Source: Arthrobacter sp.
Lineage (GTDB): Bacteria > Actinomycetota > Actinomycetes > Actinomycetales > Micrococcaceae
Direction: 5' to 3'
Length of the DNA: 6,738 bases
Assembly: GCA_018260285.1 (NCBI GenBank)
Contig: JAGLBH010000090.1
Coordinates: forward strand, 1-6,738
The translations under genes were made by a program, and so were the position numbers. The notes beneath the pieces were generated by a model. The model had not been told where the DNA came from and did not search any database. It saw nothing but the letters and a program-made list of their open reading frames with translations. Shown one piece after another: positions 5,771-6,738 of this stretch (positions are counted from its first letter, which is position 1; each line of letters starts with the position of its first letter).

Positions 5771-5776
5771 GAGGAG

Positions 5777-6304
<528 letters not shown>

Positions 6305-6350
6305 AAGCCCATTTTGGCACTGTTGCAGCACCGGGGCTGCAGGTTCGGCC

Positions 6351-6401
6351 TCAGTGAACATGGGGAAACACTGAAAACTTCCAAAACCCCTCGGATTTTG
6401 G
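6351..6401. repeat. Two short inverted repeats in the ppiA / 6466-gene divergent region
   Basis: TCAGTG (6351-6356) and CACTGA (6369-6374) form a 6-bp inverted repeat with a 12-nt gap. Immediately downstream, CCAAAA (6381-6386) and TTTTGG (6396-6401) form another, with CC/GG pairs (6388-6389 with 6393-6394) possible inside. They sit in the 161-bp gap between the two divergent genes, where operators would be expected. The stretch is AT-richer than its surroundings. Arms are short, so each alone is weak. Confidence 0.3.
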
Positions 6402-6423
6402 GCTTCTGTTCAGGCGGAACAAC

Positions 6424-6456
6424 TAGGCTTGAGAAAAAGACCACGGACACTAGGAG
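6424..6456 (+). promoter_or_regulatory. Putative -10 and ribosome binding site of the 6466 gene
   Basis: TAGGCT (6424-6429) fits the TANNNT -10 pattern and would start transcription near 6436. AGGAG at 6452-6456 is a clear Shine-Dalgarno, 9 nt before the ATG at 6466. The ribosome site is solid; the -10 is tentative, since no -35 is found at normal spacing. TTGAGA at 6429-6434 is -35-like, but 17 bp downstream of it only the ribosome site is found. Confidence 0.45.
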
Positions 6457-6465
6457 CCTTTCACG

Positions 6466-6738
6466 ATGAAGAAGAACACTGACGCCGCAGCGGCGGATTT
6501 CGTCACCCCTGCGGAGAAGAAGCTCAAGACGTTCGCTCCCCTGGCCAAGAAGGCGCTCAAGATGCGCTTCCCGGCCCAGGCGGACATGATCGAGGAGAAG
6601 TTCTCCGAGTACCAGCCGAAGGTCGAAGAGGCCCTTCACAACCTCCAGCCCAAGGTTGAGTCCGTTGTGGAGACCGCGAACACCAAGATCGCAGACGTCC
6701 AGGAGAAGGTGGCAGACGTGAAGAGCGCCGCCGCTGAG
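6466..6738 (+). CDS. Charged helical protein with 11-residue repeats (partial, runs off the window)
   Basis: Ninety-one codons are open from the ATG at 6466 to the window end with no stop. GC-rich third positions and a good AGGAG site support a real gene. The product starts MKKNTDAAAADF, is rich in Lys, Glu and Ala, and has no signal peptide or membrane segment in the visible part. Residues 39-82 read as four consecutive 11-mers: ADMIEEKFSEY, QPKVEEALHNL, QPKVESVVETA, NTKIADVQEKV. Hydrophobic residues fall at repeat positions 4, 7/8 and 11. This predicts a long amphipathic helix or hendecad coiled coil. I do not recognise a named family with certainty. Streptomyces encodes a PKV-rich helical protein (DUF5324 type) divergently from its cyclophilin gene, and this may be the counterpart, possibly with a C-terminal membrane helix beyond the window. 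That link is inference. Confidence 0.8.
   Translation, partial: MKKNTDAAAADFVTPAEKKLKTFAPLAKKALKMRFPAQADMIEEKFSEYQPKVEEALHNLQPKVESVVETANTKIADVQEKVADVKSAAAE

Overview
The window is GC-rich, bacterial and gene-dense. Third codon positions are strongly G/C, and the minus strand under real genes carries long meaningless open frames. The protein families fit a high-GC Gram-positive bacterium (Actinomycetota). The cyclophilin next to a rhomboid protease resembles the replication-origin-proximal neighbourhood of many actinobacteria, and a Micrococcaceae-like host (Arthrobacter/Sinomonas type) is my best guess. That placement is inference from protein style and gene order, not a database match.

Layout, left to right. 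(1) A small antibiotic-biosynthesis-monooxygenase (ABM) fold protein on the minus strand (124-414) diverges, across a 50-bp gap, from a DHA2-type drug efflux permease on the plus strand (465-1854). The permease reading frame is broken by a net +1 shift near 1488-1503. (2) A strong bidirectional hairpin (1871-1912) separates the permease from the convergent ornithine cyclodeaminase gene ocd (1973-3001, minus). (3) Upstream of ocd, in the same direction, is an AnsP-like amino acid permease (3101-4609, minus). The two probably form an amino-acid uptake and catabolism unit, with a stem-loop between them. (4) From about 4610 to 5137 there is no gene. This stretch holds the permease promoter, a dense cluster of DnaA boxes, one perfect 10-bp hairpin and the terminator of the next operon. 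(5) A minus-strand pair, ppiA (cyclophilin, 5777-6304) followed 6 bp later by a rhomboid protease (5138-5770), ends against the DnaA-box cluster. (6) A divergent plus-strand gene starts at 6466 and runs off the window. It encodes a charged helical protein with 11-residue repeats.

The most interesting element is the DnaA-box cluster at 4765-5137. It has three exact TTATCCACA boxes, one exact TTGTCCACA, one TTGTGCACA and several one-mismatch boxes. Three tandem pairs share the same 13-bp start-to-start spacing. No dnaA or dnaN lies beside it, so it looks like a DnaA-titrating or accessory origin-like site rather than the usual dnaA-dnaN oriC. The other points worth a second look are the permease frameshift, a 43-nt near-perfect hairpin inside the 5' end of the rhomboid gene, and the hendecad-repeat protein.
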